This document shows, piece by piece, positions 17,791 through 28,146 of a DNA stretch of 64,000 nt. The notes under the pieces are model-generated. The model saw only the letters and a program-made list of their open reading frames with translations. It did no database searches and was not told the origin of the DNA. The stretch lies in contig CAJXQC010000011.1 in NCBI GenBank assembly GCA_913058495.1, positions 1 through 64,000 on the forward strand, written 5' to 3'. The translations under genes and the position numbers were made by a program. This stretch comes from an uncultured Balneola sp. Its GTDB lineage: Bacteria > Bacteroidota > Rhodothermia > Balneolales > Balneolaceae. The stretch's first letter is position 1. The number at the start of each line of letters is the position of its first letter.

Positions 17791-18680
17791 TTTTTGGAAT
17801 AGCTCCAGAAATCAACCCGGTCTAATGCTATATAAGGAACAGCAATAATTTTATTGGTTCTGTCGATGCCAATATCTGCCGGTCTGCCAATGGTGTTGAT
17901 CAAAATCTTGTTTGTATTTCCGTCATGAACACGAATGCTTTGGTCAACCTGACTGGCAACTAAAAGCAATCCTTCATCAAATTCTAAGCCATCAAAGTTA
18001 CCGCCTTGAAAAGTATAATGACTCTTAACTTCTCCGGCTGAATTGAAAGAATAGAACGTAGTGTCTTGTCTCCATGGAGCAAGGACGAATAATTCATTCT
18101 CTGAATCATAGGTCACTCCATTTGGATAAATAGCCAGAGAATCCAGAAACACAGAGGGTGTATCATTTTCTATTTTATAGACAATTGGTTTTCCGGTGTC
18201 AGTGATATAAACCGTTCCCGATCCATCTCCTGAAACATCATTCAGAAATCCCGGCTCAAAAGAGGAGAAATCTATAAATTTTTGTTGAGTACCAGTTTTA
18301 GTATCAAAAACATGAACACCGGCGACATCTGCCACCCAAAGCGAACCATTTTCGATAAACATCCCTCGTGGAGCATGAAATGGAAATTCATCTGTTCCGG
18401 TCATGAATTGCATCTCTACAACATTTCCTTCTGCGTCTACTTTGGTAATAAATCCGTTAGAGTCGAGATCATTTCCTCCACCATTGAAATTCGAAATGAA
18501 ATACACATTTTGGGTTTCATCATAACGAACGGCTTCGGGTTGGCTGAGTCCTTCTACAGAAAAGAGGATGGAGGTTGAATCCTGAACGGTTTCAAAATCG
18601 GCTGTGATGCGCTGCTTTTTTTCTGTTGTACAGGATACAGCTGTGAAAAGAGCGAGTAGAATTAAAGAAAGTGATTTCAT
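17787..18680 (-). CDS. SMP-30/NHL-type beta-propeller lipoprotein
   Basis: Lipobox-like AVSCTT; repeated propeller motifs (QPEAVRYDE..VYFISNF, APRGMFIENGSLWVADV, YPNGVTYDSE). Confidence 0.7.
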   Translation of the reverse strand: MKSLSLILLALFTAVSCTTEKKQRITADFETVQDSTSILFSVEGLSQPEAVRYDETQNVYFISNFNGGGNDLDSNGFITKVDAEGNVVEMQFMTGTDEFPFHAPRGMFIENGSLWVADVAGVHVFDTKTGTQQKFIDFSSFEPGFLNDVSGDGSGTVYITDTGKPIVYKIENDTPSVFLDSLAIYPNGVTYDSENELFVLAPWRQDTTFYSFNSAGEVKSHYTFQGGNFDGLEFDEGLLLVASQVDQSIRVHDGNTNKILINTIGRPADIGIDRTNKIIAVPYIALDRVDFWSYSKN

Positions 18681-18768
18681 CGAGTCATTTTTGAGTTAAT
18701 TGAAAGTCACCTTCTTATCTAAGATTTACAAGTACTGCTAAGAAAGAGTTTGTAAATGTTTACAGTTA

Positions 18769-19761
18769 TTATGCCTGTACTGGAATATGCTCAGGTTTTG
18801 CATTCTTGTAAGAAGGACGTGGTTTCAATCCAAACAACTCAAACATATGCATGTCTTCGTCTAATTCGTTGTTGTCGGTGGTAAGTAATTTCTCTCCGGT
18901 AAAGATGGAATTAGCTCCCGCCATAAAGCAAAGTGCTTGTTCTTCGAAATTCATTCTAACACGTCCTGCAGAAAGGCGAACCATAGATTGTGGCATCAAA
19001 ATTCTGGCAGTGGCGATCATTCGAGCCATATCCCAACTAGGAACTTTAGGCTGATTTTCCATCGGAGTTCCTTTAACCGCGATCAAAGCATTCACAGGAA
19101 CAGATTCCGGATGCTGATCTAAGTTAGATAACGTGTAAAGTAAACCGATTCTGTCTTCATGTGTTTCGCCCATTCCGATAATTCCACCGGAGCAGACTGA
19201 AATATTGTTGTCCTGAACTTTTTTGATGGTGTCTAAGCGATCATCATAAGAACGGGTAGTGATGATCTTTTTATAAAAGTCTTCACTGGAATCCAGATTG
19301 TGGTTATAAGCATACAATCCGGCTTCTTTAAGTTGAGCAGCTTGTTCATCATTTAACATTCCCAATGTAGCGCACACTTCAAGTCCCATATCAGCTACAG
19401 AAGAAACCACATCCAGAACTTCATCAAAATCTTTGTTTCGTCGAGCACTTCTCCAGGCTGCTCCCATGCAAAATCGAGTACTTCCTGCTTCTTTAGCTCG
19501 CTCAGCCGAAGCCAGGATCATTTCCTTAGGCATCAGCTTCTCTGAATCAACACCGGTGTCGTAACGCGCAGATTGAGGACAGTACGCACAGTCTTCAGAA
19601 CAACCACCCGTTTTTATTGAGAGAAGGGTACAAACTTGAACTTCGCCTGTTTCATGATATTCGCGATGGACTGTAGCAGCTCTGTATATTAACTCCATCA
19701 GCGGAGTGTTGTAGATCTCTGAGATTTCTTCTTCGGTCCAATCGTTGCGAATCACTGACAT
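18769..19761 (-). CDS. bioB: Biotin synthase BioB
   Basis: GGCSEDCAYCPQS radical-SAM cluster, YNHNLDSS, GRVRM. Confidence 0.97.
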   Translation of the reverse strand: MSVIRNDWTEEEISEIYNTPLMELIYRAATVHREYHETGEVQVCTLLSIKTGGCSEDCAYCPQSARYDTGVDSEKLMPKEMILASAERAKEAGSTRFCMGAAWRSARRNKDFDEVLDVVSSVADMGLEVCATLGMLNDEQAAQLKEAGLYAYNHNLDSSEDFYKKIITTRSYDDRLDTIKKVQDNNISVCSGGIIGMGETHEDRIGLLYTLSNLDQHPESVPVNALIAVKGTPMENQPKVPSWDMARMIATARILMPQSMVRLSAGRVRMNFEEQALCFMAGANSIFTGEKLLTTDNNELDEDMHMFELFGLKPRPSYKNAKPEHIPVQA

Positions 19762-19880
19762 AATATGTTTTTTCTGATGATGATTTACTCATCCAAAAGT
19801 AAGAGGTATCGCCTCAAATGCCAATCCATAATTTCATTTATTAAAAGGAATAAAAGTGCTATCGTAAGACTAAAAATTAT

Positions 19881-20570
19881 ATGAAAGAAGTTTTGATTTC
19901 CGGTAAGGCATCCTTCAAAATAGAAGTTCCGTATAAATTGTATGAGACGGGTGAGAAAGGCAAAAAACCTTTGATTGTCTATTTGCACGGATATAATCAA
20001 AATATTGATCGCTTTGAGAAAATAGTGAATCCATTAACTGAGTTGAAGGCTTATCATTTATTTATTCAGGCGCCATATCCCATCTATGATGAGACTCGCA
20101 CTAAAAAAGTGGAAGACTGGGGAAGGAGCTGGTATTTATATGACGGAGAGCAGCAACAATTTGTTAAGTCTATGGAGTTGTCATCTGAATTCGTTCAGGA
20201 GATCATCGATGGATTATTGCCAAACATAGAAGTGAATCGAATATCTTTATTTGGGTATTCTATGGGCGGATATCTGGCGGGCTATTTTATGCTTTCGAGA
20301 TGGAAGCATGTAAATGAAGCAATTATAATTGGGGCCAGAATAAAAACCGAGGTTTTTACAGACAGGCTGCAGGAAGCGAAACATATTAATGTTTTGGCCT
20401 TGCATGGATCCGAGGATAAGAGCGTTTTGCCCGAGCCGCAACAGAAAGAAATCGAAAAATTAAAAAAGCAAGGATTTAACGCTCAGTTTAAATCAATAAA
20501 AGCGCAACATAAGCTCTCGCAACCATTTATAGAGGAAAGTATGCTCTGGCTTAAGGAAAAGGGATACTAA
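19881..20570 (+). CDS. Alpha/beta hydrolase (esterase-like)
   Basis: LIVYLHGYNQN, LFGYSMGGYLAGY nucleophile elbow, LHGSEDKSV. Confidence 0.75.
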   Translation: MKEVLISGKASFKIEVPYKLYETGEKGKKPLIVYLHGYNQNIDRFEKIVNPLTELKAYHLFIQAPYPIYDETRTKKVEDWGRSWYLYDGEQQQFVKSMELSSEFVQEIIDGLLPNIEVNRISLFGYSMGGYLAGYFMLSRWKHVNEAIIIGARIKTEVFTDRLQEAKHINVLALHGSEDKSVLPEPQQKEIEKLKKQGFNAQFKSIKAQHKLSQPFIEESMLWLKEKGY

Positions 20571-20677
20571 TTTCTAATAATTTTTGAACAGTGGTTAGGT
20601 TTTCTTTCTAATGTTTGTTAATTTTTTCTAACTAACATTAAAGAGTAACCTGATCAGTCAACTAATATAAATAGCAT

Positions 20678-21349
20678 ATGAAAATTCTTGTTGTTGAAGA
20701 CGATCCTTCAGTTAGAACGCTTGTAAAAGCAGTTTTGGAACATAACGACAATACAGTAATTACAGCGGAAACAGCTAAGGATGGTCAGGCTTTAGCAACC
20801 GGTGAAAAATTTGAAATGATTGTTCTTGATCTTGGATTACCTGATGGTGACGGTTACGAAGTATGTAAGCAGATCAGAGACGAAGGGGTAGTTACTCCGG
20901 TACTAATTCTTTCGGGTGAGCAGGAAACAGATGTTAAAGTAAAGTGTCTTAAGGTTGGAGCAGATGATTATCTGACCAAACCTTTTAATACTGAAGAGTT
21001 ACTGGCAAGGATGGAAGCCATTCAACGTAGAACAGAATCTTCAGGAGATCAAACTCTTACCTGCGGTGAAATTAATGTTCATTTATTGAAAAGAGAATGC
21101 ACTGTAAACGATAACAAGCTCCAACTCACCAATAATGAGTTTAATCTGCTTGTATATTTTATAAAGAATAAAAATAGAATAATCACACAGGAAGAGCTTG
21201 CTGAAAAAGTGTGGGATATTCACTTCGATACACAAACCAATTATATAAACGTTTACATCAGCTATCTGAGAAAGAAAATTCGTGAATATACCGAAACTGA
21301 TTATATCGAAACGATCCGAAAGAAAGGATTTACTTTTCGTTGTAACTGA
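20678..21349 (+). CDS. OmpR/PhoB-family response regulator
   Basis: VVEDDPSVRTLV, LDLGLPDGDGYEVC, KVGADDYLTKPF; C-terminal winged helix TNYINVYISYLRKKI. Confidence 0.92.
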   Translation: MKILVVEDDPSVRTLVKAVLEHNDNTVITAETAKDGQALATGEKFEMIVLDLGLPDGDGYEVCKQIRDEGVVTPVLILSGEQETDVKVKCLKVGADDYLTKPFNTEELLARMEAIQRRTESSGDQTLTCGEINVHLLKRECTVNDNKLQLTNNEFNLLVYFIKNKNRIITQEELAEKVWDIHFDTQTNYINVYISYLRKKIREYTETDYIETIRKKGFTFRCN

Positions 21350-21367
21350 TAAAATTGATTTTACTAA

Positions 21368-21398
21368 AGCCGTTTCTGAATAAGAGACGGCTTTTTTT
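21368..21398 (+). terminator. Rho-independent terminator after the response regulator
   Basis: agccgtttct-gaata-agagacggct followed by a T run. Confidence 0.8.
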
Positions 21399-21413
21399 AT
21401 TTAAATTATACAC

Positions 21414-22094
21414 ATGAACAAACAATTAATTGAGTATCTGAAGGAGTTTATTTCTGAAGCCAGATGGGAACGTATCAATGATGTTCTAGATAACAGAACA
21501 GAACACATCACTGTCGTTTTGGAAGATATTTATCAACCGCATAATGCTAGTGCTGTATTAAGAAGTTGCGACGGTTTTGGAATACAGGACGTTCATGTAA
21601 TTGAAAATAATAATGTTTTTGATGCATCATCGGAAGTTACTATCGGAGCTGATCAATGGCTTTCATTACATCGCTATAAAAACCCTGGTTCCGATAATGT
21701 TGAGCATTGTTTCGAAATTTTAAGAGAAAAGGGATACCAAATTGTAGCTACAACTCCACATGAAAACGATCACAATTTAGATGAATTGGATATTTCAAAA
21801 CCAACTGCTTTGGTTTTTGGTACTGAACTGGATGGCGTTACTGATCAGGTTATGGAACAAGCCGATGCTTTTGTAAAAATACCGATGTCCGGTTTTAGCG
21901 AGAGTTTTAACATATCCGTGAGTGCAGCAATTTGTTTGTATGATACTTCAACCAGATTACGCAGATCGCTTCCAAAATCTGACTGGGCATTGTCTGAAAA
22001 CAGGAGGGAGGAGCTCCTGCTTGAGTGGGTAAAAAAATCCATCAAAGCAGGAGATCAACTGGCAGAAAAGTGGTTAGCTGAAAATATTTCTTAA
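21414..22094 (+). CDS. trmH: tRNA (guanosine-2'-O-)-methyltransferase, SpoU family
   Basis: VVLEDIYQPHNASAVLRSCDGFG, ALVFGTELDGVTDQ, IPMSGFSESFNISVSAAICLY. Confidence 0.9.
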   Translation: MNKQLIEYLKEFISEARWERINDVLDNRTEHITVVLEDIYQPHNASAVLRSCDGFGIQDVHVIENNNVFDASSEVTIGADQWLSLHRYKNPGSDNVEHCFEILREKGYQIVATTPHENDHNLDELDISKPTALVFGTELDGVTDQVMEQADAFVKIPMSGFSESFNISVSAAICLYDTSTRLRRSLPKSDWALSENRREELLLEWVKKSIKAGDQLAEKWLAENIS

Positions 22095-23464
22095 CGGGGT
22101 AATCTTACATCCAGATCTGCAACCGCGTATGCAAATACGGCCATAGTTGCTACACACTCGTTAAAATCATCAATATTTAGCTTATCGATCGTATCAACTG
22201 CTGTATGGTGAAACCAAAAGTATTTACTGCCATCAACATTCAAGCCCATTCCGGGAACACCATTTCTCATTAGCGGACCAATATCAGCTCCACCACCACC
22301 TTTTCTTACTTCTCCGGAATCAGCAGGCTTAAGTAGTTCACCGATAGAGCTTAGTATTTTATAAGCATCATCACTTCCGCTAAATCCGAAACCAATCGGA
22401 TCAAAAACGCCGGCATCCGATTCCATAGCCAGAATATGATTATCTAATGATTTCTCATCTTCTTTTACCCATCTTAAATATTCATTTGCGCCTCTCAATC
22501 CATTTTCTTCATTTGTCCACAAGACAACGCGAATGGTTCTTTTAGGTCGGACTCCTGTTTCTTTGATCAATCTTAAAGCTTCCCATGCAGCTACACAACC
22601 ACCACCATCATCCATAGCTCCGTGTCCATTATCCCAGGCGTCAATATGTCCGCCCATAACAATGATCTCCTCTGGAAACTCACTTCCCTTTATTTCAGCA
22701 ATCACATTTCTGGACTGGGCATCCGGTAAATTTTCAGCTTCCATCTTTAAAGTAAGAGTAACGGTCTCACCTCGTTTGATAAATCGCTCAATCAGATTGG
22801 CATCTTCAACAGTAATTGCAGCATGAGGAATTTTTTTCACTCCATCTTCATAGCTCATTGTTCCTGTATGTGGAGTTTGCATAGAATAAGAGGCCACTGA
22901 TGCCAGTGCACTTGCTACAGCTCCGTGCTTAGCAGCCGCAGAAGCACCGTTAACTCTATATTGAACAGTTTGTCCATAAGTGGTAAAGGGAACATTGAAG
23001 AGTACAATCTTTCCTTTTGCCTCAGATCCTCTTTCTTCAAGATCCTCAAAACTCTTAACCAACATAACTTCAGCCGTAATTCCTTCCTCCGGAGTTCCAA
23101 CACTTCCACCCAGACTAGCCATCGGTAGTTCTTTTTTAATTGGTGCGTCAAGTGTAGCAGATTCCTTTCCACGAACCCAATGAGGTACAGTCACAGGTTG
23201 AGTCCAAACTCTGTCAAAACCGTCTTTTTCCATTTCCTGAACTACCCAATCAATTCCTTGTTCAAGAACTTCAGAACCACTTAATCTGGGACCATAATAG
23301 TCTGTTAAATGAGCTAATCTTTCAAAACCCAGGTTATTAGCCAGTGCTGATTTAATGAGTTTATCGGATGTTTCTTTGATGTTTTGCTTAACCAGAGGCT
23401 GACTTACTCCTGGAATAGCTAAAAATAAAGCAAATAGGATAAAGTAGAATTTGTTCGGATTCAT
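22091..23464 (-). CDS. M28-family metallopeptidase (carboxypeptidase Q-like)
   Basis: GGHIDAWDNGHGAMDDGGG, LWTNEENGLRGA, ESDAGVFDP, FHHTAVDTID. Confidence 0.88.
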   Translation of the reverse strand: MNPNKFYFILFALFLAIPGVSQPLVKQNIKETSDKLIKSALANNLGFERLAHLTDYYGPRLSGSEVLEQGIDWVVQEMEKDGFDRVWTQPVTVPHWVRGKESATLDAPIKKELPMASLGGSVGTPEEGITAEVMLVKSFEDLEERGSEAKGKIVLFNVPFTTYGQTVQYRVNGASAAAKHGAVASALASVASYSMQTPHTGTMSYEDGVKKIPHAAITVEDANLIERFIKRGETVTLTLKMEAENLPDAQSRNVIAEIKGSEFPEEIIVMGGHIDAWDNGHGAMDDGGGCVAAWEALRLIKETGVRPKRTIRVVLWTNEENGLRGANEYLRWVKEDEKSLDNHILAMESDAGVFDPIGFGFSGSDDAYKILSSIGELLKPADSGEVRKGGGGADIGPLMRNGVPGMGLNVDGSKYFWFHHTAVDTIDKLNIDDFNECVATMAVFAYAVADLDVRLPR

Positions 23465-23548
23465 GAATACAAATTGAGATTTGAAATTTGATTCAAGAAA
23501 AAGAAAAGGGAGGACTTATGCTTATTGGAATTGCAAAATAATGTGCAA

Positions 23549-24523
23549 TCAGTCCATAGATTTAGTGTTCTTTCTGGCTATTTCCTGAAAGAGGAGATAT
23601 TCTTCAGGTGAGATATCGGCAAAAAGATAATTGATAGGATTCACTTTCTGTTTGTTAAAATGAATCTCGTAGTGAAGATGAGGACCTTCCGTTAACCCTG
23701 AGTTTCCGGAATAACCGATTAGTTGACCTCTGCTTACTTCAGTTCCACGCTTAATGTCTTTTGGAACACTGGAAAGGTGAGCATAAAGTGTTTCATATCC
23801 ATATCCATGATCAATAACAATTATACGACCAAGAGTTCCTCTGAGTCCGACATACTTAATCTTTCCATTTGCGGTAGAATAAACAGAACTTCCGATATCA
23901 GCACGAAAATCAGCGCCTCCGTGTGTTCTTGTATAACCTAAAACAGGATGCTCTCTCATTCCAAAACTACTCAGCAAAATACCAGCCGTTGGCTTTATAG
24001 CAGGTAAGTGTTGTAATTTATCCTTATTGGTATTGTAAGATTGCTTGAGTTCTTCAAAACTAAGCTTTTGAATACTGATGCGTCGCTCAAGATTGTCAAT
24101 TTTTGAAGATGTCCATCTCAAAAGATCTGCTGTGGATTGATTATAAACGTCGAATTCCGGGTTAGGTGCACCTCCACCTGAGCCTGCTTCCCGCTCATCA
24201 GTTGAAATTTCCTCCAGACCTAATACAGATCGATAAACTTCATTGTCTGCTTCTGCAATTTCTTTGAGCTGGCTGTCAATATCTAAAATTGATTTTTTGG
24301 TGGTTTCAAGCTGCTTATAGAGAATTTCATTTTCAGCTTTAAGAGCTAGCTCAGCAGGTGTACCTACATAGCTGGAAAGAAAAATAATACCCAGTCCCGA
24401 TAAAAACACACCGGTTAATATCCAGATAGATAAGTTATAGATGATTTGTTCTGCTTTATTATACTCCATTGGTATAAATTCGCAGCTTTCCTCGTCGTAG
24501 TAATAATGATTATGTAATGACAT
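23549..24523 (-). CDS. M23-family murein DD-endopeptidase
   Basis: LGYTRTHGGADFRA, GYGYETLYAHLS, GPHLHYEI; N-terminal TM and coiled coil. Confidence 0.9.
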   Translation of the reverse strand: MSLHNHYYYDEESCEFIPMEYNKAEQIIYNLSIWILTGVFLSGLGIIFLSSYVGTPAELALKAENEILYKQLETTKKSILDIDSQLKEIAEADNEVYRSVLGLEEISTDEREAGSGGGAPNPEFDVYNQSTADLLRWTSSKIDNLERRISIQKLSFEELKQSYNTNKDKLQHLPAIKPTAGILLSSFGMREHPVLGYTRTHGGADFRADIGSSVYSTANGKIKYVGLRGTLGRIIVIDHGYGYETLYAHLSSVPKDIKRGTEVSRGQLIGYSGNSGLTEGPHLHYEIHFNKQKVNPINYLFADISPEEYLLFQEIARKNTKSMD

Positions 24524-24596
24524 ATCCTATTTTAAAAACCCAACAAATTTACGCACTAGTAGTTTCCTAGTCAAAGAGTAACTAAACATTCTAATG

Positions 24597-25628
24597 TTAC
24601 TCAACATCTCCTTCAAAATATTCGATCGCTCTTCTAGGAGTCGGATCGAAATCCCCGGTTTTGCTTGCTATTTTTGACTGGATCCTGTCCTGGAATGCTT
24701 TTGCGGGATCGTAGCCATAATGTTTCAATAAATAATTCATGGCAATCACTTCGGCGATTACAGTTATATTTTTACCGGGAGTGATAGGAAGGTGAATTAA
24801 AGGAATATCCAGACCTAATATAGAGACAGAGTCATGATTTAGCCCAGTTCGTTCAACATCTCGTGTTTCGTCCCAAAGAGTAAGTTCTAATACAACCTCC
24901 AGTCTTTTTTGATATCGAATTGAACGGATACCAAACATCGACATCACATCCACAATACCAAGTCCGCGGATCTCCATAAAGTGTTTACTCATTTCCGTGG
25001 CAGAAGACATAAGTACGTTACTCTTCTTTGTAAGCATAACCACATCATCAGCCACCAAACGATGCCCGCGTTCAATAAGATCAAGTGCTACTTCACTTTT
25101 ACCAATACCGGACTTACCGGCAATAAGAATTCCGATCCCATAAACATCTACCATTGCACCATGAACCATTGTTTGGGTAGCAAATTGATCTTCCAGAAAA
25201 TCCCGAAGTAAAAACATAAAGCGGGTTGTTTCTACAGGGGTAGTGTAGATAGGAATGGAAGCTTTCTCAGCAATTTTAATTAAATCATCTGAAAGCTTGT
25301 TACCATCCGTTAAAAAGATCACCGGGAGTTCGAAACCGGTAATATTCTTAAATGCTTTAATCTGTTCTGCATTTGGCAGATGATCCAGAAATTGAGTTTC
25401 AGTATTGCCTATGATCTGAATTCTCTTAAAAGTAAAAAGATCGGTGTAGCCGGCAAGAGCCATCCCCGGTCTGTGAAGATCAACTTCATAAACGAATTTA
25501 TATTCAGAGCAATCACCGGAAGTGCATGCGGTTAGATTAAGCTGAACTCGTTCTCTTAGTTTTTGAACCAAATAAGAAACGCTGATCTTTTCTTTACGAG
25601 GAATAGGCTCGCTGGCGGTAAATGGCAT
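24597..25628 (-). CDS. hprK: HPr(Ser) kinase/phosphorylase
   Basis: GKSGIGKSEVALDLIERGHRLVADD Walker A and MEIRGLGIVDVMSMFG signature. Confidence 0.95.
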   Translation of the reverse strand: MPFTASEPIPRKEKISVSYLVQKLRERVQLNLTACTSGDCSEYKFVYEVDLHRPGMALAGYTDLFTFKRIQIIGNTETQFLDHLPNAEQIKAFKNITGFELPVIFLTDGNKLSDDLIKIAEKASIPIYTTPVETTRFMFLLRDFLEDQFATQTMVHGAMVDVYGIGILIAGKSGIGKSEVALDLIERGHRLVADDVVMLTKKSNVLMSSATEMSKHFMEIRGLGIVDVMSMFGIRSIRYQKRLEVVLELTLWDETRDVERTGLNHDSVSILGLDIPLIHLPITPGKNITVIAEVIAMNYLLKHYGYDPAKAFQDRIQSKIASKTGDFDPTPRRAIEYFEGDVE

Positions 25629-25927
25629 TAATAGACTTCTTGTAGTTTTTGTTTATATCGTTTTAGCTGACGCGTTGCTACATCCACTGCAACGGCCACT
25701 GCTTTTTCGTAAGACTCAGCTTTTTCATTCACGGCAATAACTTTTCTGGGTACTTTAATTATAAGTTCTGCTTTTTGAGGATATTTGGGATCAGAAGTAG
25801 GCTCCAGAACAATATCGCAAGATACTATACGATCGTAAAAGTGTTCTAATTTCTCAACACTTCCTTTACTAAATTCTTTAAGATTTTCGCTTGCATCAAA
25901 ATGTCTTGAGGTGAATGAAATATTCAT
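25628..25927 (-). CDS. hpf: Ribosome hibernation-promoting factor / RaiA family
   Basis: MNISFTSRHFDASENLKEF; conserved C-terminal VAVDVATRQLKRYKQKL. Confidence 0.88.
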   Translation of the reverse strand: MNISFTSRHFDASENLKEFSKGSVEKLEHFYDRIVSCDIVLEPTSDPKYPQKAELIIKVPRKVIAVNEKAESYEKAVAVAVDVATRQLKRYKQKLQEVY

Positions 25928-25944
25928 TTGTTCTCCTATTAGTT

Positions 25945-26889
25945 TTACGTTTTAGCTCTTGGATGTGCATTCTCATACACATTTTTGAGTCTCTCTACAC
26001 TGGTATGAGTGTAGATCTGGGTTGCTGCTAAATTGGCGTGACCCAAAAACTCTTTAATTATTCTGATATCCGCCCCGTTATCAAGCATGTGTGTTGCAAA
26101 ACTATGCCTTAATACGTGAGGGCTCTTTTGTGTTACCTCGCTAGTTTTAGTTAAATATTTCTCGACTATTCGTTGAGCGTTTCTTGCATACATCCGTTGC
26201 CCGTGTGCAGAATGAAATAATCCTTTTACAGCATCTCCGTCTGTTTGGCTTCCAAATAATTTCTCCTTTGTTTCAAGATGTTCTTTTAACGCCGTAACAG
26301 CTTTAGTACCTAATGGAATAATGCGCTGTTTATTACCTTTTCCGGTAACATTAATTTGATTATTTCTCAGATCTAATTGTTCACGGTTTAAATTTATTAA
26401 CTCGCTTAAACGAATTCCGGTTCCGTAAAATAATTCAAGCAACGCTTTATCTTGTCTTCCGGAAGGAGTATCGGTATTTATTGAATCCATCATTCGTTCA
26501 ATATCGGCCGAGTTTACCGTTTTAGGCAGCGTTCTGTCTTTTTTCGGGACCACTAATAATTGTGCAGGATTTTTGTCGATGTGGTCTCGCTTAAAACAAT
26601 ACTTAAAAAAAGATCTGAGAGTAGCAACTTTACGGGCAATCGAACTCTTTGCCATTCCTTTTTCTGAAAGTTCACCTAGCCAAAGCCGGATTGTTAATCG
26701 TGTTATAGAGTGAACAGAAATTTTTTCAGGATCTGAATCTTCTTGTTGTGCACAAAATTCTAAAAAAGATGTAAGGTCATTGCCATATGAAGTGATGGTG
26801 TGAGGTGAAGCATTCTTCTCAACAGCCAGGTATTTGAGGTATTTCTCGATGATCACTTTCATTGATGGAATATGTATATCCGACATCAA
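25945..26889 (-). CDS. Tyrosine recombinase XerC/XerD
   Basis: Core-binding domain plus LLELFYGTGIRLSEL, PHVLRHSFATHMLDNGADIRIIKEFLGHANLAATQIYTH. Confidence 0.93.
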   Translation of the reverse strand: MMSDIHIPSMKVIIEKYLKYLAVEKNASPHTITSYGNDLTSFLEFCAQQEDSDPEKISVHSITRLTIRLWLGELSEKGMAKSSIARKVATLRSFFKYCFKRDHIDKNPAQLLVVPKKDRTLPKTVNSADIERMMDSINTDTPSGRQDKALLELFYGTGIRLSELINLNREQLDLRNNQINVTGKGNKQRIIPLGTKAVTALKEHLETKEKLFGSQTDGDAVKGLFHSAHGQRMYARNAQRIVEKYLTKTSEVTQKSPHVLRHSFATHMLDNGADIRIIKEFLGHANLAATQIYTHTSVERLKNVYENAHPRAKT

Positions 26890-26926
26890 AAAAGAAAACT
26901 TTTATGAAAATAATGTGAAGAAAATT

Positions 26927-28084
26927 CTAGTCTAAATTTCTTCCTTTCCAGCTAACTGATTTTCCGGTAAAATGATCTATCAGACACTGTATTCCAAGAA
27001 CCTGAAACCAAAGTACTCCAACAGCATGTGTGAAAGAGGAATAGATATCCCACTTGAATATAAAATTAAGTATCGCTCGTTGCGAAAATAACAGTATTAG
27101 TGAGAATGAAGACCAAATAAGCAGCTCCACAGAATTGACTTGAAAACCATATATAAAAGTAAAAAAAGGAGCTACAAATACAATTAGATGTAAAACAGAC
27201 ATCAATAAAAAGAGAACAGCGTTTTTACCAAAGCCCACAAAAAAGTTTTTTCTGAGTCCATTCCATAATTCACTGTCATTCGAATACATCCTGCAAAAAA
27301 CTGAATCAACACCATGAAGCATCTTCAATGTTAATCCACTACTCTTGATGGTTTTAGCCAGTTCAACATCTTCAATGATTTGATCTTTTACAGATTCATG
27401 ACCATTTATTTTTGAATAGGCTTTTTTATTAAAAGCTATAAACTGTCCACAGGCTGCAGCGAATTTTGGAGCTAATTGCTTTCTTAAAAAGGAGGGAAGC
27501 CATTTTGGAGCTTCTTCCACATATCTGGACGGAAGTAGTGTATACAATGCAAAATAGACCAAAGGGATAACTTGTTTTTCCCAAAAAGATTCAACGATCT
27601 GTTCCGGCCATACTGTTATTGCATCTACAGTAGAAAGCTCTGAAACTGCTTTAGGAATTGCATCCTCGGCTAACCAAACATCTGCATCGATGAAAATTAA
27701 TATCTCGCCGGAAGCAGCTTCACTTAACTGATGGCAAGCCCATGGTTTCCCCAGCCATTCATTTGGTTTTTCTTTTCCTTTGATGTGTATCAGGTTATTA
27801 ATGATTCCCGAAAGCTTATTTAAAATTTCTCCTGTGCCATCCGTAGATTGATCATCCAGAACCAGAACTTCAAAATTGGGATAGTTTTGTTTTAGAGCCG
27901 AAGTCACACAGCGCTCTATTACCGAAGCTTCATTTCTTGCCGGAATACAAATACTGACTTTTGGTTTTTCAGAGGAATCGGGAACGATTGTGTTCTTTAA
28001 ACCTTTAAAATCAATCAAATTCATACCAAGTATAAAACTCGTATAAATTAAAAAGCCTACTGATATGTATAAAAGGAACATCAT
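26927..28084 (-). CDS. Membrane-associated family 2 glycosyltransferase (CruC/CrtQ-like)
   Basis: KVSICIPARNEASVIERCV, EVLVLDDQSTDGTGEIL, IFIDADVWL; C-terminal TM helices. Confidence 0.75.
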   Translation of the reverse strand: MMFLLYISVGFLIYTSFILGMNLIDFKGLKNTIVPDSSEKPKVSICIPARNEASVIERCVTSALKQNYPNFEVLVLDDQSTDGTGEILNKLSGIINNLIHIKGKEKPNEWLGKPWACHQLSEAASGEILIFIDADVWLAEDAIPKAVSELSTVDAITVWPEQIVESFWEKQVIPLVYFALYTLLPSRYVEEAPKWLPSFLRKQLAPKFAAACGQFIAFNKKAYSKINGHESVKDQIIEDVELAKTIKSSGLTLKMLHGVDSVFCRMYSNDSELWNGLRKNFFVGFGKNAVLFLLMSVLHLIVFVAPFFTFIYGFQVNSVELLIWSSFSLILLFSQRAILNFIFKWDIYSSFTHAVGVLWFQVLGIQCLIDHFTGKSVSWKGRNLD

Positions 28085-28146
28085 TTAGTGATGGAAGTTA
28101 ATGAAGCTGAGGTTGTAGTTCACTCAAAAGATTCTGATCATTCCGT

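Noticed and set aside
25945-26889. Tyrosine recombinase as marker of an integrated element
   Set aside because: The sequence looks like housekeeping XerC/XerD, is linked to hpf and hprK, and no att-like repeats or phage genes are near.
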